Shown one piece after another: positions 9,687-18,800 of a stretch of DNA of 64,000 nucleotides. Within the stretch, counting starts at the first letter, position 1, and every line of letters starts with the position of its first letter. The notes below the pieces were generated by a model. That model was not told the DNA's origin. It saw nothing but the letters and a program-made list of their open reading frames with translations, and ran no database searches. This stretch comes from Ruegeria halocynthiae (GTDB lineage Bacteria > Pseudomonadota > Alphaproteobacteria > Rhodobacterales > Rhodobacteraceae): the NCBI RefSeq assembly GCF_000743705.1, contig NZ_JQEZ01000001.1, forward strand, positions 798,070 through 862,069, given 5' to 3'. A program made the translations under genes and the position numbers.

Positions 9687-9758
9687 AGGTTCTTTCTCCT
9701 CCCTTTTAGAACCTGTATTTCTGCGGCAACATCTCTCCTCCTCCCTGATGTTGCCGCA
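9687..9758 (+). ncRNA. CcsR/cuckoo-type sRNA, unit 1
   Basis: Two hairpins. The first (stem AGGTTCT 9687-9693 / AGAACCT 9708-9714) has a loop with CTCCTCCC preceded by T, so it deviates by one base from the family motif. The second has a perfect 12-bp stem (9722-9733 / 9747-9758) and a 13-nt loop carrying CCTCCTCCC (9737-9745). Two motif-bearing hairpins per unit, directly after a DUF1127 gene, is the described CcsR/cuckoo architecture. The exposed anti-Shine-Dalgarno-like loops suit antisense or titration roles. Confidence 0.85.
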
Positions 9759-9791
9759 CCTTATACCGGCCCTGAACGCCGGAAACTGATA

Positions 9792-9867
9792 CATCGGGGC
9801 TTTCCTCCTCCCTGCCTTGATGTTGAAAGCGCGCGGCGACGTCTTCCTCCTCCCTGACGTCGCCGCG
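9792..9867 (+). ncRNA. CcsR/cuckoo-type sRNA, unit 2
   Basis: First hairpin: CATCGGGGC (9792-9800) / GCCTTGATG (9814-9822), closing with two G-U pairs, CCTCCTCCC in the loop at 9804-9812. Second hairpin: perfect 12-bp stem 9832-9843 / 9856-9867 with CCTCCTCCC at 9846-9854. It is preceded by a linker with a small CCGGC/GCCGG hairpin (9766-9782), a possible processing boundary. Confidence 0.87.
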
Positions 9868-9903
9868 ACTTACCCATTCCGGGATCAAACCCGGATGCAG
9901 ATA

Positions 9904-9980
9904 CATCAGGGCTCTCCTCCTCCCTGCTCTGATGTTGAAAGCGCGCGGCGACACCTCTCCTCCTCCCTGGTGTCGCCGCG
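9904..9980 (+). ncRNA. CcsR/cuckoo-type sRNA, unit 3
   Basis: First hairpin: CATCAGGGC (9904-9912) / GCTCTGATG (9926-9934), CCTCCTCCC at 9916-9924. Second hairpin: perfect 12-bp stem 9944-9955 / 9969-9980, CCTCCTCCC at 9959-9967. It is nearly identical to unit 2 outside the compensating stem positions. The upstream linker has TCCGGG/CCCGGA (9878-9895). Confidence 0.87.
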
Positions 9981-10016
9981 ACTTACACATACCGGGATCA
10001 GACCCGGGTTCGGATA

Positions 10017-10096
10017 CATCGGGGCTCTCCTCCTCCCTGCCCTGATGTTGCAAAGAACGGCGGCTCCCTTCCTCCTCCCTGGGAGCCGCCGTTTTT
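10017..10096 (+). ncRNA. CcsR/cuckoo-type sRNA, unit 4
   Basis: First hairpin: CATCGGGGC (10017-10025) / GCCCTGATG (10039-10047), CCTCCTCCC at 10029-10037. Second hairpin: 13-bp stem 10056-10068 / 10081-10093 with CCTCCTCCC at 10071-10079, followed by TTTTT. This last hairpin doubles as the terminator of the whole DUF1127-sRNA transcript. The linker before it has CCGGG/CCCGG (9992-10007). Confidence 0.87.
10056..10096 (+). terminator. Intrinsic terminator of the DUF1127-CcsR transcript
   Basis: 13-bp GC-rich stem (ACGGCGGCTCCC core) with a CCTCCTCCC loop and a run of T at 10092-10096. Confidence 0.9.
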
Positions 10097-10111
10097 GTTC
10101 TCTCAGACAGG

Positions 10112-10141
10112 AAAAAGGCGCCTCGACCAATGCCAGGCGCC
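10112..10141 (-). terminator. Intrinsic terminator downstream of uvrD
   Basis: Stem GGCGCCT (10117-10123) / AGGCGCC (10135-10141). On the minus strand it is followed by TTTTT (complement of 10112-10116). A second hairpin, ATGTGCC/GGCACAT (10159-10176), lies nearer the uvrD stop, with a T7 run a few bases beyond it. uvrD and the CcsR array are convergent here. Confidence 0.75.
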
Positions 10142-10185
10142 CTTCAAAAAAATCAAGCATGTGCCGTCAGGCACATTCCATTTGG

Positions 10186-12582
10186 TTAAAACGGGACATC
10201 GTCCTTGGCTGACAGAAACCGGGCGACAACTTTTTTGGTGCCGGCCTTGTCGAAATCAACTTCGACCTTGTCGCCCTCGATGCCGATCACACCACCGTAG
10301 CCGAACTTTTGGTGAAACACCCGTTCCCCCAAGGTGAAATTGGCCACAGCCGTGGCGTCGATCACTGTATTGCGGCTCTCTTTCGGTTGCGCGGTGCCAT
10401 ATTGACCCTGCCGTGCCTGCATTCGCTTCCAACCGGGTGAGTTGTAAACATTCGCCTCTGCCGCGCGGGATTCGATACTCGCCGTCGCCTGCCCACCGCC
10501 ATAAAGCCCCGGAGGTGTCAGCACCTCGACATGATCTTCGGGCAGTTCGTCCACGAACCGGGACGGCATCGCGTTCTGCCACTGTCCGAACACGCGTCGG
10601 TTGGCGGCGAAGGAAATCGTGCAGACCTCTTCGGCGCGGGTGATGCCGACATAGGCCAGACGGCGTTCCTCCTCCAACCCTTTGATCCCGGATTCGTCCA
10701 TCGAGCGTTGGGAGGGGAACAACCCGTCCTCCCACCCCGGCAGGAACACGGCTGGAAACTCCAGCCCCTTGGCCGCATGCAACGTCATGATCGAGACCTT
10801 GGCCCCGTCCGATTCCTTTTCATTGTCCATCACCAGGCTGACGTGCTCCAGAAACCCCTGCAGGTTCTCGAAATTGTCCAACTGGTTGACCAACTCTTTG
10901 AGGTTTTCCAGCCGCCCCGGTGCCTCGGGCGTTTTTTCGTTCTGCCAATGGGTCGTATAGCCGGATTCGTCCAACACGATCTGAGCCAGTTCGATATGCG
11001 ACACCTCCGGCGCGCCAAAGCGCATCGGGGCGGTCCCGTCATCAATTACCGAATCGTCATCAACCTCGATCCTCGGGCCGCGCGTCATCGCATTCCAACG
11101 TGCCAACCCATCAATCAACTCGCGCAGCGCCTTGCCGCCCTTGCCTTTGATCAACCCGTTGTCGACCGCAATCCGTGCGCCATCCACCAGCGGCACGCCA
11201 TTTTCCCGCGCCGTGCGCTGAATCGTCTGCTGCGCCTTGTCGCCAAGCCCGCGCTTGGGGGTATTCACGATCCGCTCAAACGCCAGATCATCCTCGGGGC
11301 TGACCACCAGCCGGAAATAGGCCATGGCATCGCGAATCTCCATCCGCTCATAGAATCGGGGGCCACCAATAACCTTGTAGGGCAGACCGATGGTCAGGAA
11401 CCGATCCTCGAATGCGCGCATCTGGTGAGACGCGCGTACAAGGATGGCGACCTCGTCAAGGTTCATGGGCCGCATACCACGGGTGCCGCCCTGCATCGCG
11501 TCAATTTCCTCGCCGATCCAGCGCGCCTCTTCTTCGCCATCCCAATGGCCGATCAGATGGACCTTGTGGCCCTCTTCCGCGTCGGTCCAAAGTTCCTTGC
11601 CCAGACGGTTTTCGTTGCCGCGAATGACATTGGAGGCTGCCGCCAGAATATGCGGGGTCGAGCGGTAGTTCTGCTCCAACCGCACCACAAAAGCACCGGG
11701 GAAATCCTTTTCGAACCGCAGGATGTTGCCCACCTCGGCCCCACGCCAGCCATAGATCGACTGGTCGTCATCGCCCACGCAACAGATGTTCTTATGCGCC
11801 CCGGCCAGCAACCGCAGCCACAGATATTGGGCGACGTTGGTATCCTGATACTCATCCACCAGAATATAGCGGAACCAGCGCTGGTATTGCTCAAGCACAT
11901 CCTGATGGGTCTGAAAGATCGTGACCATATGCAGCAGCAGGTCGCCGAAATCGACGGCGTTCAGCTCGCGCAAGCGGGTCTGGTACTGGGCATAGAGTTC
12001 GATGCCCTTGTTGTTGTACGCCCCGGCATCCGCCGCGGGCACCTTATCCGGTGTCAGCGCGCGATTCTTCCAGTCATCAATGATCCCCGCCAGCATTCGG
12101 GCAGGCCAACGTTTGTCGTCGATATTGGTGGCCTGAATCAGCTGTTTCAGCAGACGCAGTTGATCGTCCGTATCCAGGATGGTGAAGTTCGATTTCAGTC
12201 CAACCAGCTCGGCGTGGCGGCGCAGCAGCTTGACGCAGATCGAATGGAAGGTGCCCAGCCACGGCATGCCCTCCGCCGGCTGCCCCAACAGGCGGCCCAC
12301 ACGCAGTTTCATCTCGCGGGCGGCCTTGTTGGTGAAGGTTACCGACAGAATCTCATTCGGGCGCGCCCGCCCGGTGCTGAGCAGATGCGCGATACGCGCG
12401 GTCAGCGCCTTTGTCTTGCCCGTCCCCGCCCCGGCCAGCATCAGAACAGGGCCGTCCAATCGTTCGACCGCTTCGCGCTGCGCCGGGTTCAGCTCATCCA
12501 GATAGGGCATTGGGCGCGCGGCCATGGCCCGCGCGGACAGCGATGCGCCTTCAAAGGCGTCCATTTCGTCAAAACTGCTCAT
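10186..12582 (-). CDS. uvrD: ATP-dependent DNA helicase UvrD/PcrA (superfamily 1)
   Basis: 3'-5' DNA helicase acting in nucleotide excision and mismatch repair and clearing recombination intermediates. 798 aa. SF1A motifs in order: Walker A AGAGTGKTKALTAR near residue 55, Walker B LVDEYQDTN, motif III GDDDQSIYGWRGAE, motif IV LEQNYRST, motif V VSIMTLHAAKGLEFP and motif VI YVGITRAEE. The C-terminus ends in a Tudor-like segment (GERVFHQKFGYGGVIGIEGDKVEVDFDKAGTKKV, split here by description: FGYGGVIGIE then VEVDFDKAG). ATG at 12580-12582, divergent from the GGDEF gene. Confidence 0.95.
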   Translation of the reverse strand: MSSFDEMDAFEGASLSARAMAARPMPYLDELNPAQREAVERLDGPVLMLAGAGTGKTKALTARIAHLLSTGRARPNEILSVTFTNKAAREMKLRVGRLLGQPAEGMPWLGTFHSICVKLLRRHAELVGLKSNFTILDTDDQLRLLKQLIQATNIDDKRWPARMLAGIIDDWKNRALTPDKVPAADAGAYNNKGIELYAQYQTRLRELNAVDFGDLLLHMVTIFQTHQDVLEQYQRWFRYILVDEYQDTNVAQYLWLRLLAGAHKNICCVGDDDQSIYGWRGAEVGNILRFEKDFPGAFVVRLEQNYRSTPHILAAASNVIRGNENRLGKELWTDAEEGHKVHLIGHWDGEEEARWIGEEIDAMQGGTRGMRPMNLDEVAILVRASHQMRAFEDRFLTIGLPYKVIGGPRFYERMEIRDAMAYFRLVVSPEDDLAFERIVNTPKRGLGDKAQQTIQRTARENGVPLVDGARIAVDNGLIKGKGGKALRELIDGLARWNAMTRGPRIEVDDDSVIDDGTAPMRFGAPEVSHIELAQIVLDESGYTTHWQNEKTPEAPGRLENLKELVNQLDNFENLQGFLEHVSLVMDNEKESDGAKVSIMTLHAAKGLEFPAVFLPGWEDGLFPSQRSMDESGIKGLEEERRLAYVGITRAEEVCTISFAANRRVFGQWQNAMPSRFVDELPEDHVEVLTPPGLYGGGQATASIESRAAEANVYNSPGWKRMQARQGQYGTAQPKESRNTVIDATAVANFTLGERVFHQKFGYGGVIGIEGDKVEVDFDKAGTKKVVARFLSAKDDVPF

Positions 12583-12763
12583 CCGTCCAAACTACGCCGG
12601 ATACGCGCCGAGGGAAAGAGTTTGTTCCCCCCTTGTTCACGCAGTTTTTTACCTCAATTTCCAGTCAATTCTAATTAACATTTCTTCGCGGCAAGAGGTA
12701 GAGTTAACCCTCTGTCAAACCTTGCTTCCGATGCTGAACGCAGGAAACCGGGAGCGCGGAAAA

Positions 12764-14551
12764 ATGAGTAAGAACGGCAGATCGGGGCTGATGGCCCGGC
12801 TGAAACTGGCGGGAATCGCCACGACGCTGGGCGCTTTGACGGTGCTTGCGGGTTGGGGAATATACGCGATACCGGCCCCTGTGGTTGATCGGATGCTGGA
12901 ATCCGATCTACGCAAGGAAGCGACGCAATTAAACCGGCAGGTTGTCTCGCACCTCGAAGACGTCGACGCCACTTTTCGCACTGGCATGCTGGATGAACAC
13001 GATCAGGAGTTTCTTGAGCTTTTGCCGGCAACCTCGGACATTTACCGCTTCAAGTTATTCGACAAAGCGGGCCGGGTGTTCTGGTCAACGCGCAAATCCG
13101 ATGTCGGGGGGCGGAATACGAAACCCTATTTTAACGCGATCATCGGCAACGGCAATATTTACTATAAACACGAAGAAAAACCCATTGCCGAGGTCGACAA
13201 TTTCAAGGGTGAGCTGCTGGAGACTACAGGCCCGCAGACCCGCCACGTCGCCGAAATTTACACCCCGGTGATCCGCGAAGGGCAATTTCTGGGCGCGATC
13301 GAGTTTTATTCGGACATAACACAAACCCGTAACCTGTTCATAATGCGGGTCCGGTTTTCACTGGCAGTGCTCAGCAGCGTCGCCCTGCTGGCCCTGGCGA
13401 TGGTGGTGTTGGTGATCTATCGCACCAACCGGGCACAGGTACGCAATCTGCACGGGCGGGCCGCAAAAGAGCGGGAGTTGATGGACGAACAACTGCGCCT
13501 TGCCCGCGAAGTACGCTTGCTGGGTGAGTTGAATGAATGGCTGCAATCCAGCCGCTCGCTGGACGAGTTGTTTGATATGGTGTCGCGCTTTATGACCCAT
13601 ATCCTGCCATGCGCCGAAGGCAGCGTGTATGTCTATTCCAACTCGCGCGATGTGCTGGACGGGTGCGCCAGCTGGAACGACGGCACGCATAAGGCGCATA
13701 TTCACCCCGAAGGTTGCTGGGGCCTGCGCCGGGGTCGCACCTATGAATTCGGTGCGTCCGAGATTGATTTTATCTGCGAACATGCCGAACCACATGATGG
13801 GCGGCCTTACTTCTGTTTTCCCATTCTGGCCCATGGGGAAACGGTTGGGTTGCTGCATCTGCGCGCGCATGAAGGTCGCGACGAGGAGTTCCATGCCAGC
13901 AAGAAACTGGCGCAGCTATGTGCGGAACAGATCAGCATGGCCATCGCCAATGTACGGATGCGCGATCAGCTGCACGACCAATCCGTTCGCGACCCGCTAA
14001 CCGGGCTGTTCAACCGTCGGCACATGACCGAAACGCTGCGCAAGTCGATCAGCCGCAGCCAGCAGACGGGCGCTCCGCTTAGTCTGGTTGCCGTGGATGT
14101 GGATCATTTCAAAAAGTTCAACGATACGCATGGTCATGATGCCGGCGACATGGTCTTGCGCGCTGTGGGGTCTGCCCTTGAGAACGCCTGTGACAGAGAC
14201 GAGGTTGCCTGCCGCATTGGCGGGGAAGAGTTCATGCTGATCCTGCCGGATAACCCGCCCGACGACGCGATGACCCGCGCCGAACAGTTAAGGCAAGCGG
14301 TCGAGGCCGTCTCGGTCCGGTACGGAGAGAAATCCTTACCTCGCATCACGATATCGGTGGGGGTTGCCCATTACCCGGTCCATGGCACCATGCCACAGGA
14401 CCTGATGCGCGCAGCGGATGACGCCCTGTACGCCGCCAAGGACAAAGGTCGAAATCAGGTGCAACTTGCCAACACCGCTACTGCGACGGGCGGGTCCAAG
14501 GCAATTTCGATGCGGGTCTCAGGGGCCTCATCCTCGGCACCAGCGGCTTGA
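12764..14551 (+). CDS. Membrane-bound GAF-GGDEF diguanylate cyclase
   Basis: Predicted c-di-GMP synthase of 595 aa. Order: N-terminal membrane helix (about 15-37), periplasmic sensor-like segment (about 40-190), second helix (about 198-219), coiled coil (about 225-260), GAF-like domain (about 265-395) and GGDEF domain (about 405-570). The active-site loop is GGEEF at 486-490, a functional variant, preceded by DVDHFKKFND. The RxxD product-inhibition site expected before GGEEF reads DRDE, so I-site feedback is probably absent. Start ATG 12764 has GGAG 9 nt upstream; the frame is open further upstream without domain support. Ligand unknown. Confidence 0.87.
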   Translation: MSKNGRSGLMARLKLAGIATTLGALTVLAGWGIYAIPAPVVDRMLESDLRKEATQLNRQVVSHLEDVDATFRTGMLDEHDQEFLELLPATSDIYRFKLFDKAGRVFWSTRKSDVGGRNTKPYFNAIIGNGNIYYKHEEKPIAEVDNFKGELLETTGPQTRHVAEIYTPVIREGQFLGAIEFYSDITQTRNLFIMRVRFSLAVLSSVALLALAMVVLVIYRTNRAQVRNLHGRAAKERELMDEQLRLAREVRLLGELNEWLQSSRSLDELFDMVSRFMTHILPCAEGSVYVYSNSRDVLDGCASWNDGTHKAHIHPEGCWGLRRGRTYEFGASEIDFICEHAEPHDGRPYFCFPILAHGETVGLLHLRAHEGRDEEFHASKKLAQLCAEQISMAIANVRMRDQLHDQSVRDPLTGLFNRRHMTETLRKSISRSQQTGAPLSLVAVDVDHFKKFNDTHGHDAGDMVLRAVGSALENACDRDEVACRIGGEEFMLILPDNPPDDAMTRAEQLRQAVEAVSVRYGEKSLPRITISVGVAHYPVHGTMPQDLMRAADDALYAAKDKGRNQVQLANTATATGGSKAISMRVSGASSSAPAA

Positions 14552-14590
14552 AAACCTTGCAGAATCGCCTGGCAGGTCGGATCAATCGTT

Positions 14591-15727
14591 ATGGACCTGC
14601 ACAGCATATTTCCCGGCATGGCCGACCTGAAACACCGCGCCCGTCGTCGTGTACCGCACTTCGTCTGGGAATATCTGGACAGCGGCACCGGCACCGAAGC
14701 CACTCGACAGCGCAATCGGGAGGCGCTGGATCGCGTTGGGTTTCTGCCTTCGATTCTGCATGGGTCAATCGAGTGCGATACGGGCGTCCGCATTCTGGAT
14801 CAGGAGTACCCCCTGCCTTTGGGCATTGCACCGATTGGAATGTCGGGTCTTGTCTGGCCGGATGCGGAAAGGCTATTGGCGCGCGCCGCTGCCGAGGCGG
14901 GCCTGCCTTATGTCCTTTCGACTGTCGCCAGCCAAAGCCCGGAAACTCTGGCACCACACATTGGGCAGAACGCGTGGTTTCAACTGTACCCACCCAAAGA
15001 CCCGGGCATCCGCCAAGACATGCTGAATCGGGTGAAAACGGCGGGGTTCTCGACGCTTGTTCTGACGGTTGATGTCCCGGTGGCATCCCGTCGCGAACGC
15101 CAGACGCGATCCGGGTTGACCAACCCTCCGAAATTGACGCCGCGTTTGATGATGCAGATTGCCCAGCGCCCCGCATGGGCTTTGGGCATGGCGCAAAGCG
15201 GGATGCCAAGAATGCGGACGCTGGACAAATACATTGACGGTGACAGCGCCCTGCCCCCAACGGCCCATGTCGGGTATTTGCTGCGCGCCTCACCGGATAT
15301 GGAGTATGTTAAATGGTTGCGGGACGCGTGGACGGGGCCGCTGATCATCAAAGGCGTGATGCGGGCCGAGGATGCAGAAAAGTTGCAGCAGGTCGGTATT
15401 GACGCGGTTTGGGTTTCAAATCACGGGGGGCGGCAGTTTGATGGCGCACCGGCCAGCATCGATGTCTTGCCTGCAGTGCGCGCGGCAACAAGCCTGCCGT
15501 TGATTTTTGACAGCGGCATCGAAGGCGGCCTGGATATCTTGCGCGCCGTGGCGCTGGGCGCGGATTTCACAATGTTGGGACGCGGGTTTCTGTATGGTCT
15601 GGCCGCATTGGGTGCGCAGGGCCCGGCACATGTTATCGACATTCTGCGACAGGATTTAGCCGCAAATATGGGACAACTTGGGGCTGAAACGCTGGGCCAG
15701 TTGCCGGCTGCAAAGAATATTCATTGA
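14591..15727 (+). CDS. FMN-dependent alpha-hydroxy-acid oxidase/dehydrogenase (LldD family)
   Basis: Flavoenzyme oxidising a 2-hydroxy acid (lactate, glycolate or mandelate type; substrate not decidable) to the 2-oxo acid. 378 aa, TIM-barrel family. Visible: PLGIAPIGMSGL (FMN-binding start), LVLTVDVPVASRRERQ, IIKG with Lys254, the catalytic SNHGGRQ with His278, and FDSGIEGGLDILRAVALGA for the FMN phosphate. It starts 39 bp after the GGDEF gene on the same strand and may share its transcript. Confidence 0.9.
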   Translation: MDLHSIFPGMADLKHRARRRVPHFVWEYLDSGTGTEATRQRNREALDRVGFLPSILHGSIECDTGVRILDQEYPLPLGIAPIGMSGLVWPDAERLLARAAAEAGLPYVLSTVASQSPETLAPHIGQNAWFQLYPPKDPGIRQDMLNRVKTAGFSTLVLTVDVPVASRRERQTRSGLTNPPKLTPRLMMQIAQRPAWALGMAQSGMPRMRTLDKYIDGDSALPPTAHVGYLLRASPDMEYVKWLRDAWTGPLIIKGVMRAEDAEKLQQVGIDAVWVSNHGGRQFDGAPASIDVLPAVRAATSLPLIFDSGIEGGLDILRAVALGADFTMLGRGFLYGLAALGAQGPAHVIDILRQDLAANMGQLGAETLGQLPAAKNIH

Positions 15728-15873
15728 TGCCGCAGCGCAGCACATTTAACAAAATAGCGCCATAAGACGGCGTTTGCGAGCGTTAACATGCCGGTTCTAC
15801 CCAGAACGACTGATATACGTGCGCGTATTGTCCGCCTATCAACACGGCCAAACAAATAGGACCGGGACCTGAC

Positions 15874-18800
15874 ATGACCGACTTCAACAAGATCCTGATC
15901 GCCAACCGCGGCGAGATTGCCATTCGCGTGATGCGCGCCGCCAACGAGATGGGAAAACGCACCGTTGCCGTCTTTGCCGAAGAGGATAAGCTGGGCCTGC
16001 ATCGCTTCAAGGCGGATGAGGCGTATCGCATCGGCGAAGGGATGGGACCGGTCGCCGCTTATCTGAGCATTGACGAGATCATTCGCGTGGCCAAGGACTG
16101 CGGCGCGGATGCGATCCATCCCGGTTATGGCCTGCTGTCAGAAAACCCCGATTTCGTGGACGCCTGCGTACAGAACGGCATCACCTTTATCGGCCCCAAG
16201 GCGGAAACCATGCGCGCCCTTGGCGACAAGGCCAGCGCCCGCCGTGTTGCTATCAAGGCCGGAGTTCCGGTGATCCCCGCGACCGAAGTGCTGGGCGATG
16301 ACATGGACGCGATCCGGGCCGAGGCCAAGAAAGTCGGTTATCCCCTGATGCTGAAAGCCAGCTGGGGTGGCGGCGGTCGCGGTATGCGCCCGATCGAGTC
16401 TGAGGATGAGCTGGAAGAAAAGGTTCTGGAAGGCCGCCGCGAGGCCGAGGCAGCGTTCGGCAATGGCGAGGGTTATCTGGAAAAGATGATCATCCGCGCC
16501 CGCCATGTCGAGGTTCAGATTCTGGGCGACAAGCATGGTGAGATTTATCACCTGTACGAACGGGATTGCTCGGTCCAGCGCCGGAACCAGAAGGTCGTTG
16601 AACGCGCCCCTGCCCCCTATCTGTCCGAAGAACAGCGCGCCGAGATTTGTGAACTGGGCCGTAAGATCTGCGCACACGTGAACTATGAATGCGCGGGCAC
16701 GGTCGAGTTTCTGATGGATATGGAAACCGGCAAATTCTATTTTATCGAAGTAAACCCCCGCGTTCAGGTGGAACATACCGTCACCGAAGAAGTCACCGGC
16801 ATCGACATCGTGCAGGCGCAGATACTGATCGCCGAAGGCAAAACTCTGGCCGAGGCCACCGGCGCCGCCAGCCAATCGGATGTGCATCTGACCGGCCACG
16901 CGCTGCAAACCCGGATCACCACCGAGGACCCGCAGAACAACTTTATCCCCGATTATGGCCGCATCACCGCCTATCGTTCGGCCACTGGTATGGGCATTCG
17001 TCTGGACGGCGGCACCGCTTATGCAGGCGGGGTGATCACGCGGTACTATGACTCTCTGCTGACCAAAGTAACGGCCAAGGCGCCGACCCCTCAGGCTGCG
17101 ATTGCCCGGATGGACCGGGCCCTGCGGGAATTCCGTATCCGCGGCGTCAGCACCAATATCGACTTTGTCATCAACCTGCTGAAACACCCGACCTTCCTGT
17201 CGAATGAATACACCACCAAGTTCATCGACACGACGCCGGACCTGTTTACCTTCAAGCGTCGCCGTGACCGGGGCACCAAGGTTCTGACTTATATCGCGGA
17301 CATCACCGTCAACGGGCACCCCGAAACCAAGGACCGCCCCGAGCCGCGCGCCGACCTGAAAGAGGCCAAGCCCCCCGCGCTGAAGGGTGAGCCGCAGATG
17401 GGCACCCGCAACCTGCTGGAACAGAAAGGCCCGCAGGCCGTGGCCGACTGGATGAAGGCGCAGCGACAGTTGCTGATCACCGACACCACCATGCGCGACG
17501 GACATCAGTCCCTGCTGGCGACGCGGATGCGGTCGATTGACATGATCAAGGTAGCACCGACCTATGCCGCCAACCTGCCGCAACTGTTCAGCGTCGAATG
17601 CTGGGGCGGCGCGACCTTTGACGTGGCCTATCGTTTCTTGCAGGAATGCCCGTGGCAGCGCCTGCGCGACCTGCGTGAGGCGATGCCGAACCTGATGACC
17701 CAGATGCTGCTGCGCGGGGCCAACGGGGTCGGCTACACCAACTATCCCGACAACGTTGTGCAGGAATTTGTCCGTCAGGCCGCGACCGGCATTGACGTGT
17801 TCCGCGTTTTCGACTCGTTGAACTGGGTTGAAAACATGCGCGTCGCCATGGATGCGGTGATCGAGAACAACAAGATCTGTGAAGGCACCGTTTGCTATAC
17901 CGGCGATATTTTGGACCCGGATCGCGCCAAGTATGACCTGAAATACTATGTCGGCATGGCCAAAGAACTGCGCGATGCAGGTGCGCATGTGCTGGGCCTC
18001 AAGGATATGGCAGGCCTGTTGAAACCGGCCTCAGCCCGTATCCTGATCCGGGCGCTGAAGGAGGAGGTCGGGCTGCCGATCCACTTCCACACGCACGACA
18101 CCGCCGGTATCGCCAGCGCCACTATTCTGGCCGCTTCCGAGGCCGGCGTGGACGCGGTGGATTGCGCGATGGACAGCTTCAGCGGCAACACCAGTCAGGC
18201 AACGCTGGGCACCGTGGTCGAAGCGCTGCGCCATACCGAACGTGAAACCGGGCTGGACGTGCACGCCATCCGCGAGATCAGTGATTACTTCGAAGCGGTG
18301 CGCGGCCAATACGCGGCGTTCGAATCCAGCCTTCAGGCCCCCGCATCCGAAGTGTATCTGCACGAGATGCCCGGCGGCCAGTTCACCAACCTAAAGGCGC
18401 AGGCGCGTTCACTGGGGCTGGAGGAACGCTGGCACGAGGTGGCACAGATGTATGCCGACGTAAACCGCATGTTCGGTGACATCGTAAAGGTGACACCGTC
18501 GTCGAAGGTTGTTGGCGACATGGCGCTGATGATGGTCAGTCAGAACCTGACCCGCGAAGATGTCGAAGACCCGGGCACGGATGTGGCCTTTCCCGACTCG
18601 GTCGTGGACATGATGCGCGGCAATCTGGGGCAGCCTCCGGGCGGGTTCCCGGACACGATCATCAAGAAGGTGCTCAAAGATGAGGCCCCGAACACCGATC
18701 GCCCCGGCAAAGGTGTCGATGCGGTCGATCTGGAAGCCACCCGCGCCGAGTTGTCTCAGCAGTTGGAAGGCAAAGAGGTCGATGATGAGGATTTGAACGG

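Noticed and set aside
9687-10096. Regularly spaced CCTCCTCCC repeats resembling a CRISPR or minisatellite array
   Set aside because: The repeated element is only 9 nt and always lies in the loop of a hairpin with varying stems; there are no unique spacers and no cas genes. It fits the CcsR/cuckoo sRNA pattern.
10531-12678. 715-codon ORF antisense to uvrD
   Set aside because: High-GC shadow frame opposite a fully conserved gene; the translation is His/Gln/Arg-rich without domains. The same applies to frames at 16138-17988 (opposite pyc) and 38502-39968 (opposite the ABC permease).
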